Of a DNA stretch of 64,000 nt, positions 45,850 through 57,467 are shown piece by piece. The notes under the pieces were generated by a model. The model ran no database searches. It saw only the letters and a list, made by a program, of their open reading frames with translations, and was not told the origin of the DNA. The number at the start of each line of letters is the position of its first letter. Position 1 is the first letter of the stretch. The position numbers were made by a program, and so were the translations under genes. The DNA comes from Symbiodinium natans (lineage: Eukaryota > Sar > Dinophyceae > Suessiales > Symbiodiniaceae). The DNA lies in the NCBI GenBank assembly GCA_905221605.1, contig CAJNDS010002170.1:62001-126000 (forward strand), written 5' to 3'.

Positions 45850-48800
45850 TCTTGCCCAAAGCCCCAAACACCTAATTCTACACACCTACAAACTTACAAC
45901 CCCACTAGCCGAAGCTGGGCCGAAGAATGGGGGGGGCCAGGTGGTGGGCCTTGGATATCTTTGATATATTTTTTGTTCTTCGAAGGGCCATCTTAGTTGG
46001 GAATTCAAGGGAACTCTTCAGAGGGTTTTTGAAGGGCCAACCTGCTTGGCCCCAAGAGCTGAGCCCGCACACCCGAAAACGCCCTTGTGGGTCCGATAAG
46101 GTGCGTGCTTCAGGGGCGTAAGGGTCCTTAGCCGGGCTCTAAGGTATGAGGGTTTTTAAGGTTTATGGGTTTGGGGGGGGTTCTTAAGGCTTAAGGGTAA
46201 TGAGAGCCTCCTAGGGTCCTGAGGGTTTTCGGCCCTAGGGTCTTTCGGGTATGCAGGTGGCACTTTTTGCGCTGTTGGGTTACTGAGGGCTTGGTGAATT
46301 TGTGTATGAGGGCTTAGCGGGTCTCTTCGCGGTTCCACGACAGGTTCTCTCTGCTCTCTTGAGTGCACGACCGTGACGTCTGACGGAAGAACTCATACGT
46401 CACACACTCCCATTCGAACTGTCGCATTGGACGCACAGAGAGTCTGAGATGAGAGAGTACACGAGACGTGCAGTCTCACGCAGCGTGAGTGGAGCATCCA
46501 GGACCAGAGCAGGAGGGAATACCCCCAATAGGGCAGTGTAAGGGCGTGGTTGCCTAGCCGCAGACGCAGCGAGGATTAGGCTAGTGCAGCTCGCACGGTG
46601 TTAACACGACGCGCTGCTTAGGACTGGACTTCGTTTAACCATCGCGGGCTTCGGCGCAAGGAGTGGGGGCCCCGTTTGGGTCTTACAAGCAATGCGTTTT
46701 TTTTTGAAGTTGCCGTTCAATTGCTTTGGGCCGAGCCAGCAACAGGGGCTCAAAGTAGACGTACTGCTTCAGCAAGTTGTTCTCACGCCAGCTACTCGAC
46801 AGTCAGGTTCTTTCGAATTCGCCGCGGCGTGAGCGAGGAGCAATTCCGCCGCTGTGTCGGCGTTGCACTTGTGAGAATTCAATGCAGGCGACACGGAATG
46901 GTTCCATGCCGTGTCGGCATTGTGCACGCGGCTTTTCTTTCGGCAGATCTTGCAGATACACCGTTCGCTTCGAGGGCTTGTTCGGAAATATTGTGAGATC
47001 CGCAAGTTGATCTGGACTGACCGCGACAACTGCTAGCCCGTCCGTAGAAAGAGATAACTCTCCAGAAGAGTTTCCGAATTGGCAATCTCAAGGATTAAGA
47101 TGGCCGAACAACATACTTTTCGAAGCAGATCGATTTTTGCTTCACGCGGTTCGGTCCTGGGAGCCGTGGACCATGCCAAGCGGACTAGGGGTTCAGGCCC
47201 TATATAGAAGGACAAAGGCGTAGATCGAGACGCCACTGTCTTGAAGTGCAGCCTCTTTTTCCACGATGAACTGGCGATCATCCCTGAGGATGCGCAGAGG
47301 CCCCTTCGCAGCATCAGCGGCGTCGGTGCGCTAAACCCCACAACCCGCACGCCCTTCCAAAGCAGGCGCAATGCTCATGATGAGGCTTGGCAAGGGGGTT
47401 CAGATCTGTGGCGCCTGGGATTGCTGTGAAGTAGAATTTTGGGGTTCGAAGCGTTGGGCGATGGAGGAATGCTGTGTTGTGATGGTCAGGTTACCTAAAA
47501 TGCTTCCACCGGAATGTGGGCCGGGAAAACAACGGGGGCCCCAAAATTGGCAAAATGGGGGCATCCTGGTTGCAAAATCCGGGCCTAACAGGCCCCTGTT
47601 GGGGCTTCACTTTTGGTTTGTTTATCCAATTTTTGCCTGCGTGGCTCTAATCCAGCTCAAATTACGGGCCTATTTTGGAGTCCATGTTTAGAGGTGCATT
47701 TCACACAAACAACTCTCACAAAAAACCGATTTTTTCAGCCGCTTTATTAAAATGTTCCGGAGAGTTGCACAACCACTGCACATGAGCAGTCATGCTATCC
47801 ATCAGCAGGTCAAGGAAGAAATTGCTGTTTACAGCAAATGGAAGCTGCCTTCCAAGTGGACCATGCCTTGAGCAGCTTACAAAAAAATGGCCTCCTTGTT
47901 GGTCGACGGCTTCTGCACCAGTGAGTTGCAAGTGTTGCTTGTTGTCAAGCAACTTACAGGGCCGTGCGGCCACAGGAACCAGCGTTCAAGATACACCAGG
48001 TCTGAGCAAGGATGAAACGTGGCAGGGTCGTGACCGAAAATGCCCAGCACACGACGATTATTGAGCAGTGCATCAAGGTCAAATTACCCCCCCCCACCCC
48101 CCCACCACACACCGGGATGTGGGCGCAAAACGGGGCCAAAAAATTGGGCCTCTTGTTGCAAAAATCCGGCCGGGCTAACCAGGCCACTTGCTTGGGCTTT
48201 AGATTTGGTTTTCCCTGATTCAATTTGCCTTGCGTGGCTCTACCTCAAGCTCAAGTTACGGGGGCTAGTTTGGTGGACGTTTTTTGCCATTTTTGAGTCC
48301 ATGCGTGGGGGTGCATTTTTGGCCCCTCAAAAAATCTACAAAGGACGCTTTCAGTCGATTTATTAAAACGATTTCCGGAGAGTCACCGCCTTGCAGTGAG
48401 TATTCCATTTCCATTCGCTCTCCTGACTCGACTTTTCTCCGGTGTTTCCGAGGCCCAAGCCGTGACCGCGGCAAGGCCGAAATCCAGGAGCTCCTGCCCA
48501 CAGCACTTTCCAGGTTGAGCCTTGTTTTTCATTATTCTTCCTGATGATTTTTTTTGGCGGGAGGGGGTGGGGCTAGGCACAAGGATGAGGGTCAGGGGAG
48601 CGAGACGAACAGGGATTTGGGGGGCACCCCCAGAAAGGGAGGGGGTTGTATGCGACGTATGAACAAGGGGGGAGAAAGGTTAGGTGGGGGAATGCCTGCA
48701 TGCAACACAACAAAGTGCGATCGCCACTGCGGACGCCCGGCGGAGCTTCCTCCGGGCACCTCAGAAGCCGAGAACGAAATTCACGGCTGAAAAAACCCTA

Positions 48801-50950
48801 TAAACCTCAAACTAATAAAATATAAAAATACAAATAAAAATAATATACAAAAATAAAAAGAAAATTCAGGCCCTAGGGAAACCCAATAAGCCCTAATAAC
48901 CCTTAAAAACCCTTATAAAACCCCTAATAAACCCCGTCCCTTTTAAATTGTCAAGAAGGTACCTAAAATGAGCTCCCCCCTGCTTCCTTCCGCAACTCTC
49001 AGGTGCAAGGATTAAGTTTCCTGCGGAGTTCCCACGCCCGTCACAGCACCTCGGACAAGAAAAACACAACAGCTTCACCTTGTCCGGGTTAGGGATGAGG
49101 GTTTGAGGGTTAGGGTTTGGGTTTTCGGGGATTGTTTTTATCTTTGCAAGAGAGGTTTGACAATTATGTTGAATGAGATTTAAGCGGCAGGTTGGAGGGT
49201 AGGTGTCATCTGTTCTCAAAGCGGCCCCGGCAAGCCCAGCATAATGGCTCACTGGCTCCGCAAGCGATGGTGGCTTTGGGCCGCGGATGTCAAAAAAAAC
49301 GGTAGGTTGTGGGGAGCGTGGGGGGAGGGGGGGGGATATATCTAACATATTATTCACATTTTGTGGCTAACCGAAGCAACAGCACACACGCAGAGCCCAC
49401 ATCCCAAAACTTAAAAAGAAGGGTTTGCGCGGGAATTGCCAAAAAATTAAAGGTGTTCATGTCAAAATCTTCCCAAAGGACATCAAGGGTCCTTCTTTCG
49501 AGTAGAAAAGCAAAGGACGATCTGATGACAAATTACTTTGAAGTCTGGGGCAAATGGAGGTCTTCGTGTATGGCGCAGGCCTTGAGGTGGGTTTACATAT
49601 AGGTGCATATAACATATTTATATTATGTATATATCAAAACGACTAGATTTCAAAAGTAATATTGGGAACACGAGTTGCGACATGAACATCTTAGCGGGAA
49701 ACAACGAGATGCGTCAGAGTTCGCGATGTTGGAATGAGCCCGGCCTCAGCGTGGAGCGCATGTGAGGCGACATGGGCACAAGGAAGCGCGAGACAATAGC
49801 CCGTTGCGATTGCCATGCATGCCTCGGAGGAGCGGCACGAAACCTGAAAACCATTAATCTTTCGAACGCAATCAAGACCTACGCATGCCCGGCCTATTTG
49901 GTCATCCACAATCACCCAGACACTCCAAACCCTTAATTAAGGGTCTTCCTTCAAATTGGCTTCCTTATATGGTTTAAGGAAATTTTCTGAATTCAGGGGT
50001 CGTATCTATAGGTCTCTGAGAACCCTCCGAAGATGACCGACATAGGCAGCGGTTCCACCTTGGACCCTCAGACGCATCAAGGGCCCCTCTGAGGTTGTTT
50101 GCGACCCTAGTGTGGGTTTAGGGTTGTATGTTTAGCGTTTAGAGCGTAGGGTTTTGGGGTAGTGTGGGATTTCTTGGGTGAGGGATGGTGGGGGTTGTGT
50201 ACGGCGATCCTTCCTGACGGCCCAAACCCAACGGTTTAGGGGTGTGGCGTTGAGATCGGCAAGCTGTGAACACAAACCACCGCCCAGCACCTAGCTGAGC
50301 CCTGTAACTCAAAAGTTCAGAAGGCCGTACCAACCCCTGAACCCTCAAGAGAGACAGGAGCAAGGGTTGTCTTAGCCTGCACGCCGTGAGATGTTCTTAA
50401 GGTCCATTTGCCAAGACCCTCAACAGCCTTGTCTGCTTGAATGCTAGAAGCCTGAATAATTAAGAAGCATGCTGAAGTTCTAAGACGAGCAAGATACCCG
50501 TATGAGTTGGCGAGGAGTTTGAGTTTTTCGGCTATTTTGGGGGTTCCACGGCATTTCATGGCCGAGGGGGGGGACAAACACGAGGACCCGTCAACCTAGG
50601 TCTGTTGGGCATCCTCCATCGACGGCGTCCTTGAAAGGTTAGGTTGCACCATAATCTTGCTGTGCGGGAGATCTGAGTGCTAAAAGCGCGGGATCCTAAA
50701 ACCGCCAGCCTTGTATAGCCCTCCCAAGTTCAAGCCTCATTGGGAAAATGAAGCACTCAGATGCGCAAAGGCGAAAAAAAAAACCTCGGCCCCCCCCCCT
50801 AAGGCCCTGAAACCAAGACAGGCACTATCACCCCCGCCTTGACCGAACAAACGCCACATGAGTAGCTGCGAAGGACATGCTCTGACTCTATCTGCTCGCG
50901 CTCCAAGGCGGACCAGGCAGGCAGGCAAGGCCAGCGGCGAACCGCCCCTC
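45850..50950. other. Long stretch without a recognisable gene
   Basis: Contains open frames on both strands and a repeated pair: 47520-47690 (CGGGGGCCCCAAAATTGG...GGCTTCACTTTTGGTTTG) resembles 48120-48310 (CGGGGCCAAAAAATTGGGCC...GGCTTTAGATTTGGTTTTCC), a diverged direct duplication extending to ACAAAAAACCGATTTTTTCAG / CGATTTATTAAAACG. A small frame at 48713-48790 reads KCDRHCGRPAELPPGTSEAE. A poly-G tract lies at about 49311-49335. Confidence 0.5.
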
Positions 50951-50954
50951 TGCC

Positions 50955-51429
50955 CGCCGCCCGCCCCAGCAAACACACACAACACAAACAACCACCACCC
51001 ACACACACACACACAAACACACAGAGCACAGCACCGCACAGCACAGCACAACGCACCGCACCGCACCCGCACAGCACCCACAAACACACCAAAACAACAC
51101 ACATTAACACGCCACGCACGCACCCACACCACACACACTACATTTACACACTTGCACCATACCCCACACGCACACACACCACACACACACCACACACGCA
51201 CGCACGCTACGCACGCACACGCACACAACACACAACACACAGCGACCACACTGTGAAGACACAGTACACAGAACAACAGGAACACCACATCACAGGGGCA
51301 CGCCGCACGCACGCACGCTTGCAGCGCACGCAGCACGCAGCCACCACCCGCACCCCCCAAGAAACTTGCACACACTTACACCACACACTTACACCACACA
51401 AACACACACTTACACACACCACACACCAC

Positions 51430-51460
<31 letters not shown>

Positions 51461-51635
51461 CACCGCCCACAAACACACAACCCCCCACCAACCACACTTT
51501 TGCACGACACGCACACCACACACACACACACGTGCGCACACACCACACCACACATTTTTGCGCACAGCAACGCACACACGCACACACGCACACACGCACA
51601 CACCCACAACACACACACACCACACACCCCACACA

Positions 51636-51675
<40 letters not shown>

Positions 51676-51917
51676 ACACACACACACACACACACCACAC
51701 ACGCAACCACACACCACACACACACACACACACACAAACGGCACACTTGCGCACACACGCACACACACACACCCAGACACCACACTTTCTTTAACACACT
51801 GAAACACAATTGCACACACTTACACACACTTACACACACACACACACTTACACACACTTACACACACACACACACACGTACACACCACTTACCACACACT
51901 TAAACACACGTACACAC

Positions 51918-51954
<37 letters not shown>

Positions 51955-52015
51955 ACCCACCCACCCACCCACCCACCCACCCACCCACCCACGCACGCAC
52001 GCACGCACGCACGCA
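50955..52015. repeat. CA-rich satellite upstream of the TIR-protein exon
   Basis: Irregular CACACAACA, CACTTACA and CACGCACA units grade into (CCCA)n at about 51951-51990 and (CGCA)n to 52015. Long frames on both strands are artefacts of the repeat. It ends only 17 bp before the predicted exon start at 52033, so it is probably intronic. Confidence 0.93.
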
Positions 52016-52032
52016 CCCTGGACTGCGACCAG

Positions 52033-55000
52033 CCAACAACGGCTCTTGCACGACCTGCGGCACTTCTGACTATTTGCTACTTCTCGTGATTCTGGTTGCT
52101 GTTGTCCTTGGTGTTGTTGTTCTCTACAGCACCATGTTGAAGAAGGGGCGCACCAACAGAAACCGCCACTCTATGGTGGGCATGCTCGGTCTGGCACAGC
52201 TTCTGACGGTGATTCAGATGCTGTCTGTGATCAGACGTTTCAATCTTGCCTGGACTGAGCCCTTGGCAAGTGTCCTTGGCTTTCTGGAGTTTCTAAGCTT
52301 GGATGTTGAGGTGCTTTCCTTCAACTGTTTGACGACTGTGGGTCCTGTGGAGCTCTTTGCTGCCCGAGTGCTCGTGGTCCCGGCAATCATGATTGCTGCA
52401 TGCTTGGTGCATATTTCCCACCACGCCTATCTTCGTGTCAGAGGAGCATCCAGGGCCCATCTTGTTTGTAAGCAACTTGCTACAACATTGCGGGCTGTCT
52501 TCTTCACCTTCTTCATCATCTTCTTCGCCACGCTTCTCACACCTTTACAGTGTCGTGAGCATCCGAATAAACGTTGGACTGTTCGAGGCTATCCTGATGT
52601 ACACTGTGACGGTGGCGACCGACACGTTCAGATGCTGGTGCTGGCCAGCGTGGCGTGCACGATGCCACTGTTCTTTATCGCGGTCTGCATCTGGCTAGTC
52701 ATGGTGCAGCTTCCCCGGCGCTTGGCCAGGTCGGATACGGCCTTCTTGGAGTCTTGCTCCTTTCTGATCGCACGCTTCCGCCCCGGCGCAGAAAGCTCCT
52801 GCGTGCTCTTTTTGATCAGGGGCGCGCTGGTGGCCTTCAGCCCAGTTCTGGCTGCTCAGTACGCTAGAATCTTGATGTGCTCTTGGGTGTTGTATGTTCA
52901 GATAGTGATGGTGGCTCTGGCTCAGCCATGGAGATACATGGTGTGCAACATCCTGGACATTGCTCTTGCTATTGGCCTGCTTGTGATTCTTGACATGGGC
53001 TCGTTTGCAGTTGCAGATGCGGATCCAAGAGAGAGCTCAGCGGTTGCAATGTTCTTCCTTTGCTTGATGTTTCTCATGATCGGCGGGACGTCGTCTCGCA
53101 GTATGGCAAGCTACTTTTTTCAACGGTTCCAAAAGAAGTTCAAGTTCTTCGTGTGCCATCAGAAAAGTGTTTCCGGGTCCATGGCCCCGCTACTTCAGAT
53201 GGCACTGGAGAGGCAGCTGCCGGGCACGAAGACCTTCATCGACTGCGACGACCTCCACGACTTATCAAGGCTTTTCAGCTACGTGGGGCAGGACACTGCT
53301 TTATTTGCTGTTGAGGAACATAAGACATAAGGGTTGAGGGTTTAGGGTTCAACCGTAATAAGGCTACATTAGAGGTATATGGGGGGGGAGTATATATTAT
53401 ACCGGGTATACCATTTGGCATACTGGGGATATCTTGGGGTTCTAGAAAGAGTAAAGAACGGTAACTTAAGTTACCAGAAACGGGTGGAAGCCATAACTTT
53501 TAACACCGCGCGAGCCTCGGCCGGGGCCTGCCGCCACTGCGGCGGCGAGGCCCGGCGGGAGGCGGGCTTCCGGTAAGGCACAAAAGAAATTGCCACTTCG
53601 AACCTCCCCACCCTGTCCCTAAAAACCAATTGCAAGGATGTACATTCCGGTACCGTCCCTGGCTTGCCTATTCAAGGCAACGTCTCGGCACAGTTGACCG
53701 CCTTCTGCCCTGCCTATTGAGGCTCAGCTGGGCAACTGTACCAGTTGCCGTAACATGCAGACCAGGCAACTGTACCAGAATGTTGCCTTAACAAGCAGGC
53801 CAAGGAGGCTCTGGTCCAGGCGGGAAATTGTACCAGCAGGCCAGTGAAGCGCAGGTAGGCAACAGCATCGGAAGTTCGTTTTCATAAGCTGGGCAGGGGG
53901 GGTTAGGCGGGCAATTTTGCCGGAATGTTGCCGGAGTAGCCATTCGCTGTACTGCCTGCTGTACTGAGCACATCACGTCCGCATCACTCTTTCCTCAAAA
54001 TGTAGCAGCCCATTTGTTGGATGGGGAAACAGGGTAGTGTGATTTAAGGAAATGTACAGGTGCTTGATTGGCGTGTTTGAGTTAATTACAGGTGCTTGCT
54101 TGGGGCAGTATTGGAGTTTCTGGGCAGCGGGGCGCCCTGGCCTGCTTTTTGCGCGTGGCCACATTCCGGTACAGATGCCTGCCTGGGCCTCCCTGGCCTG
54201 CTATTGCGTGTGGCCACATTCCGGTACAGTTGCTCACCTGAGCCTCCGTGGTATTGCGTGTGGCCACATGCTGTTTGAATTGCTCGCCTGAGCCTTTCTG
54301 TCCCTGCTATTGTGCGTGGCCACATTCCGGTAGAGCTCCTTGGCCTGCTTATTGCATCTGGCCACATTCTGGCACAGTTGCCCGCTGAGCCTCCCTTCCC
54401 TGCTCGTACTTAAGGGAACGTACTGCCTTCCGTCCTGAGAGTCGCGTGCGTCACCGCTTTGTCATTTGTCCTTAAAATCGAACAACCCCACTTTACGCAG
54501 TAGGGCTAGGTCTTTCGAGGGCAAGGAGGGGGGTGGGGAGGAGGGGGATGGCGGCGGGGCGAGGGGGTTTGGGGGGGGAGGGGGGGGGGGGGTTGTCAGA
54601 AACAAGCGTTGCCAAACAAGGGGCGCGGGGATTACTACATCTCCATATTTTGGACACTTAACGGAAGTTCCTTGACGCAGGATACTGAGACCTTCGTCAT
54701 TCTTGGCACCGGCGGAATCTTTACGAGGAAGTTTTGTGTGGGCGAAATTGTCACTGCCCGTCGGGGCGGTGTACACACATTGCTATTGGGCTGGCCTAAC
54801 TTGACAATGCCAACCGAAACCTTTGCTGAGAGCTACATTCACTCCGGTTTAGACATCGGTGAGTTGCGAGGTTGGCATTTTGGGATATTTTGTATTTGTT
54901 TTATTTGGGGCTACAAGGGTCCTCTATATACATATATCTATATCTATCTATCTATATATATATATATATTTATTTATTTATTTAATATCATATTATATAT

Positions 55001-55810
55001 ATACACATTTTTCACAGGGTTTACAGGGGCCAACCCAGGTTGGCAAAGGCCACGTTCGCAGACTTGGGCAAGGTTACCATGCTCCCGCTGCCGGATTGCA
55101 TCACGCCGGAGAGCTTTCAAGGCCTTGTTACCAGATTGATCGGACACTGTCCTGGCCACAGTGAGGTGAGTGCAACCAGGTCCCTTTGCGAGGTCTCCTC
55201 TGCGTTCCCTGTGCTCGTAGACCCTCAAAATGCAGAGGCCATGGCATCCGCCATGGTGCTTGTGTTGCTTCTGCAAAAACCTTGGCTTGGCACTGACCTG
55301 CCAAAACCGTCGATCGTCATGGAAGGGTCCGATCTGGTGCAGTCGACACAGATTGCGCTGATGGTGTGCAGCGAGAACTGCTTTCAGTCCTCGCACATCC
55401 AGAGGTTGTTGCTGCAAGCCTGTCGCTTAGGTTCCTGCTGCATGATCCCAGTGATTGTGGAGGACCACTACCAGGCACCGTCAACTTCACAGATTTCTCT
55501 CTGCGATGGAGAACGGCATACTTCCGACACGGCAACTTTTTACAGCATGGTCATCCAGGCCGTGTTTGACCAGATTGCTGTGGTGTTTGTACCGCAGAAC
55601 TACAGCTCCAGCCATGAAATTCTCCAGCTTCGTGCAAAACAAACGATGGAAAGGGTCACTTCACCGCTGACGACACTGCAAGAGAAGACGTTTGGTCTCT
55701 TGGGCCAGGCCCAGAGCAAGCCTCATGCCGGCTGTGTCGTTAATGAGGTCCACGAGGTTAACGAGCTTCGCGCAACCAGAGCTGAGGAGTTGACCCAAGT
55801 TTCCATGTGA
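52033..55810 (+). CDS. Polytopic membrane protein with C-terminal TIR domain (3' exons)
   Basis: Exon 52033-53291 begins NNGSCTTCG, the end of a Cys-rich (GCC2/GCC3 or ephrin-receptor-like) stretch, then 8-9 hydrophobic helices, for example LLLLVILVAVVLGVVVLYS and AVFFTFFIIFFATLLTPL. It ends in the first half of a TIR domain: KFFVCHQKSVSGSMAPLL, KTFIDCDDLHDLSRLFSYVG. A GA-AG intron (53292-54680) joins in phase to 54681-54858: DTETFVILGTGGIFTRKFCV-GEIVTA, in which FCVGE matches the WCxxE motif carrying the catalytic Glu of TIR NADases. A GT-AG intron (54859 to 55061) leads to the last exon, to TGA 55810. It holds a second TIR-like half (TQIALMVCSENCFQSSHI, then MIPVIVEDHYQAPS) without the Glu. 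Role inferred: membrane receptor or NAD-linked signalling. Upstream exons and the start are not resolved. Confidence 0.75.
53500..53574 (+). other. GC-rich island with donor-like end inside the TIR-gene intron
   Basis: Reads SAGACRHCGGEARREAGF and ends CCG-GTAAGG. It could be an alternative or nested exon; no partner is seen. Confidence 0.2.
53680..54420. repeat. Dispersed short repeats in TIR-gene intron
   Basis: GTGTGGCCACATTCCGGTAC recurs about five times between 54157 and 54380, with CTGAGCCTCC-TGGCCTGC spacers, period about 60 bp. Earlier GGCAACTGTACCAG units occur at 53724-53850. Confidence 0.8.
54925..55010. repeat. TATATC/(TA)n/(TTTA)n microsatellite in TIR-gene intron 2
   Basis: Fills the intron between the two TIR exons. 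Confidence 0.93.
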
Positions 55811-55983
55811 ACGCAGGGCATCCCGAATGGATTCTTTGATTTGGAGTCATGTCTCCTTGCTGCTCAGAGTTCGGCAGGGCAGCGCAAGGGGCGGCGAGCC
55901 TCTGCAAAACATGTGGAGGAGAGCTCTCCCTAAACCCTGATGCAAAATGTCGCCGCTACTAAGCGCCCACGACCCACGACGAC

Positions 55984-56335
55984 TTGAGTTCGCGGTTGTT
56001 CTCCAAAGGAGCTCTTTTTTTTGAACCGTGCGAGTTGAAAGCTTTCAGAATGGAGAGCTACCTGCAAAAAAAGATGCTGCCGGCGGGAGAGGTGGGAAGC
56101 AGTTGCATATGCCCTTGTCAACACTTAGCAGGCGAGGTGCAAAGTCGAATGAAGATGCTGACCAAGCTGCAGTCACGAACCCAGGTTTAGGCTTTAGGGT
56201 TTAGGGTTTAGGGTTTAGAGTTTAGGGTTTAGGGTATAGGGTTTAGGGTTTAGGTACTGTTGGCTCTGGTCTCAAAAGAACCTCGAGGTTGCGCAAAAGC
56301 AGTAGTTTCGTGCAGGCACACGCTAGCAGAACATT
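55984..56335 (+). CDS. Exon pair joined by a pure telomere-repeat intron, unassigned
   Basis: A frame (at least 56031-56184) reads ELKAFRMESYLQKKMLPAGE, then SRMKMLTKLQSRTQ, and ends CAG in phase 0. The intron 56185-56253 (69 bp) starts GTTTAGG, is made only of TTTAGGG and close variants, and ends TTTAG. The next exon, 56254-56335, reads VLLALVSKEPRGCAKAVVSC and stops at TGA, phase 0. Basic, no family recognised. Lies 170 bp after the TIR gene. Another frame after the repeat (KRTSRLRKSSSFVQAHASR) is also open, so the second exon is less sure than the first. Confidence 0.45.
56185..56253 (+). repeat. TTTAGGG array that is a predicted GT-AG intron
   Basis: Ten TTTAGGG-type units; the first G of GTTTAGG follows CAG, and the last unit supplies TTTAG. 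No non-telomeric sequence lies between the two predicted splice sites. Confidence 0.6.
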
Positions 56336-56561
56336 GAGTGCATCCCCAAATCGCTCACATCGATCTCACACGCACCTGGACACCCTCGACCCAAAACTCG
56401 TAAACAAAGAACCCTTAACCCTAGACCCTAACTTCCTAAACAAATAACTTCCTAAACAAAAAGCCCTCAACCCCAATTTACTAAACAAAAGAACCTCAAA
56501 GCCTAAACCCGAAATTCCGAAACCACATGAGCCCTAAACCCTAAGTTCTTAAACAACAAAA

Positions 56562-56624
56562 GGGTTTAGGGTTTAGGGTTTAGGGTTTAGGGTTTAGGGT
56601 TTAGGGTTTAGGGTTTAGGGTTAG
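56562..56624. repeat. TTTAGGG array ending at an acceptor-like TTAG
   Basis: Nine units; ends GGGTTAG directly before an exon at 56625. Confidence 0.95.
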
Positions 56625-57313
56625 CTAAACGAGAAAAGACCTGAAACTTGGCTGGACAATGCACGAAACATGTGGACGCCCGTGGCGTCGACCCGGGCTG
56701 ACCTACTTGGCTTCGTGCTCCCCGTCATCCTTGGGTTGCTCGTTGCCTCTTGGCCTGAAATTTTGAGTTTAGGGTTTCGGGGGTTTAGGGTTAGGGTTTA
56801 GGGTTTAGGGTTTAGGGTTTAGGGTTTAGGGTTTAGGGTTTAGGGTTTAGGGTTTAGGGTTTAGGGTTTTGGGGTTTGGGGTTTGGGGTTTGGGGTTTGG
56901 GGTTTGGGGTTTGGGGTTTGGGGTTTGGGGTTTAGGGTAATTTAGGGCTGAGGGTTTGGCAAGGAAGGAGCAGTTGTGGTTCCGTCATGCTGGAGCTTGA
57001 AGCGGTGCCGGAAATCGCTTGCTCAAGATAACCCTAAACCCTAAACCCTAAACCCATGGAAGGTTCAGATAACTTCGGCGGCTTCTGCGAAAGAAGAGCC
57101 CTTGATTTGGAAGTTCCTGCTGGAAATTCTTGTGGCTTCTTGTCGGCACTCTTCGTCTTCACCTTGCCACCTTTGGTGCTTCAGGCTACTAGACCACCTT
57201 GCTTTCACGAACCTGCCGTGAGGCCATATCATCCCTATTGCTGTCACCTCCCTGCTTTGATGATACGCCATTCTTCACATGACCGTCAAGATTCCTGGGG
57301 CCGACAGCTGTAG
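56625..57313 (+). CDS. Exon series with telomere-repeat introns, membrane-segment protein, unassigned
   Basis: Exon 56625-56766 reads ETWLDNARNMWTPVASTRAD, then a hydrophobic helix LLGFVLPVILGLLVASWP, ending where GTTTAGGG begins. The intron (56767 to about 56963) is all TTTAGGG and TTTGGGG. Exon 56964 to about 57024 reads SVMLELEAVPEIACS. After another CCCTAAA block ending GGAAG, the exon from 57061 reads either NFGGFCERRALDLEVPAGN (to 57313) or SAASAKEEPLIWKFLLEILV (to 57222). Phases fit the first reading. No family recognised. Confidence 0.42.
56767..56945. repeat. Telomere-like array switching from TTTAGGG to TTTGGGG
   Basis: About 14 TTTAGGG units are followed by about nine perfect TTTGGGG units (56868-56932), then TTTAGGG again. 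Confidence 0.95.
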
Positions 57314-57324
57314 CACACTGTTGG

Positions 57325-57433
57325 GTTTAGGATTTCGGGTTTAGGTTCAGGGTTCAGGGGCGCAGGGTTCAGGGTTCAGGGTTTAGGGTTTAGGGTTTAA
57401 GGTTTAGGGTTTAGGGTTTAGGGTTTAGGGTAG
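57325..57433. repeat. TTTAGGG array, degenerate start
   Basis: GGGTTCA and GGGTTTA units. Confidence 0.93.
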
Positions 57434-57467
57434 CGTGGTATTGTGGCCCTACCAGTAGCAAACCAAG

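Noticed and set aside
50858-51903. Long Thr-His / Val-Cys frames over the second CA satellite
   Set aside because: Low-complexity artefact; only the part from 52033 on is protein-like.
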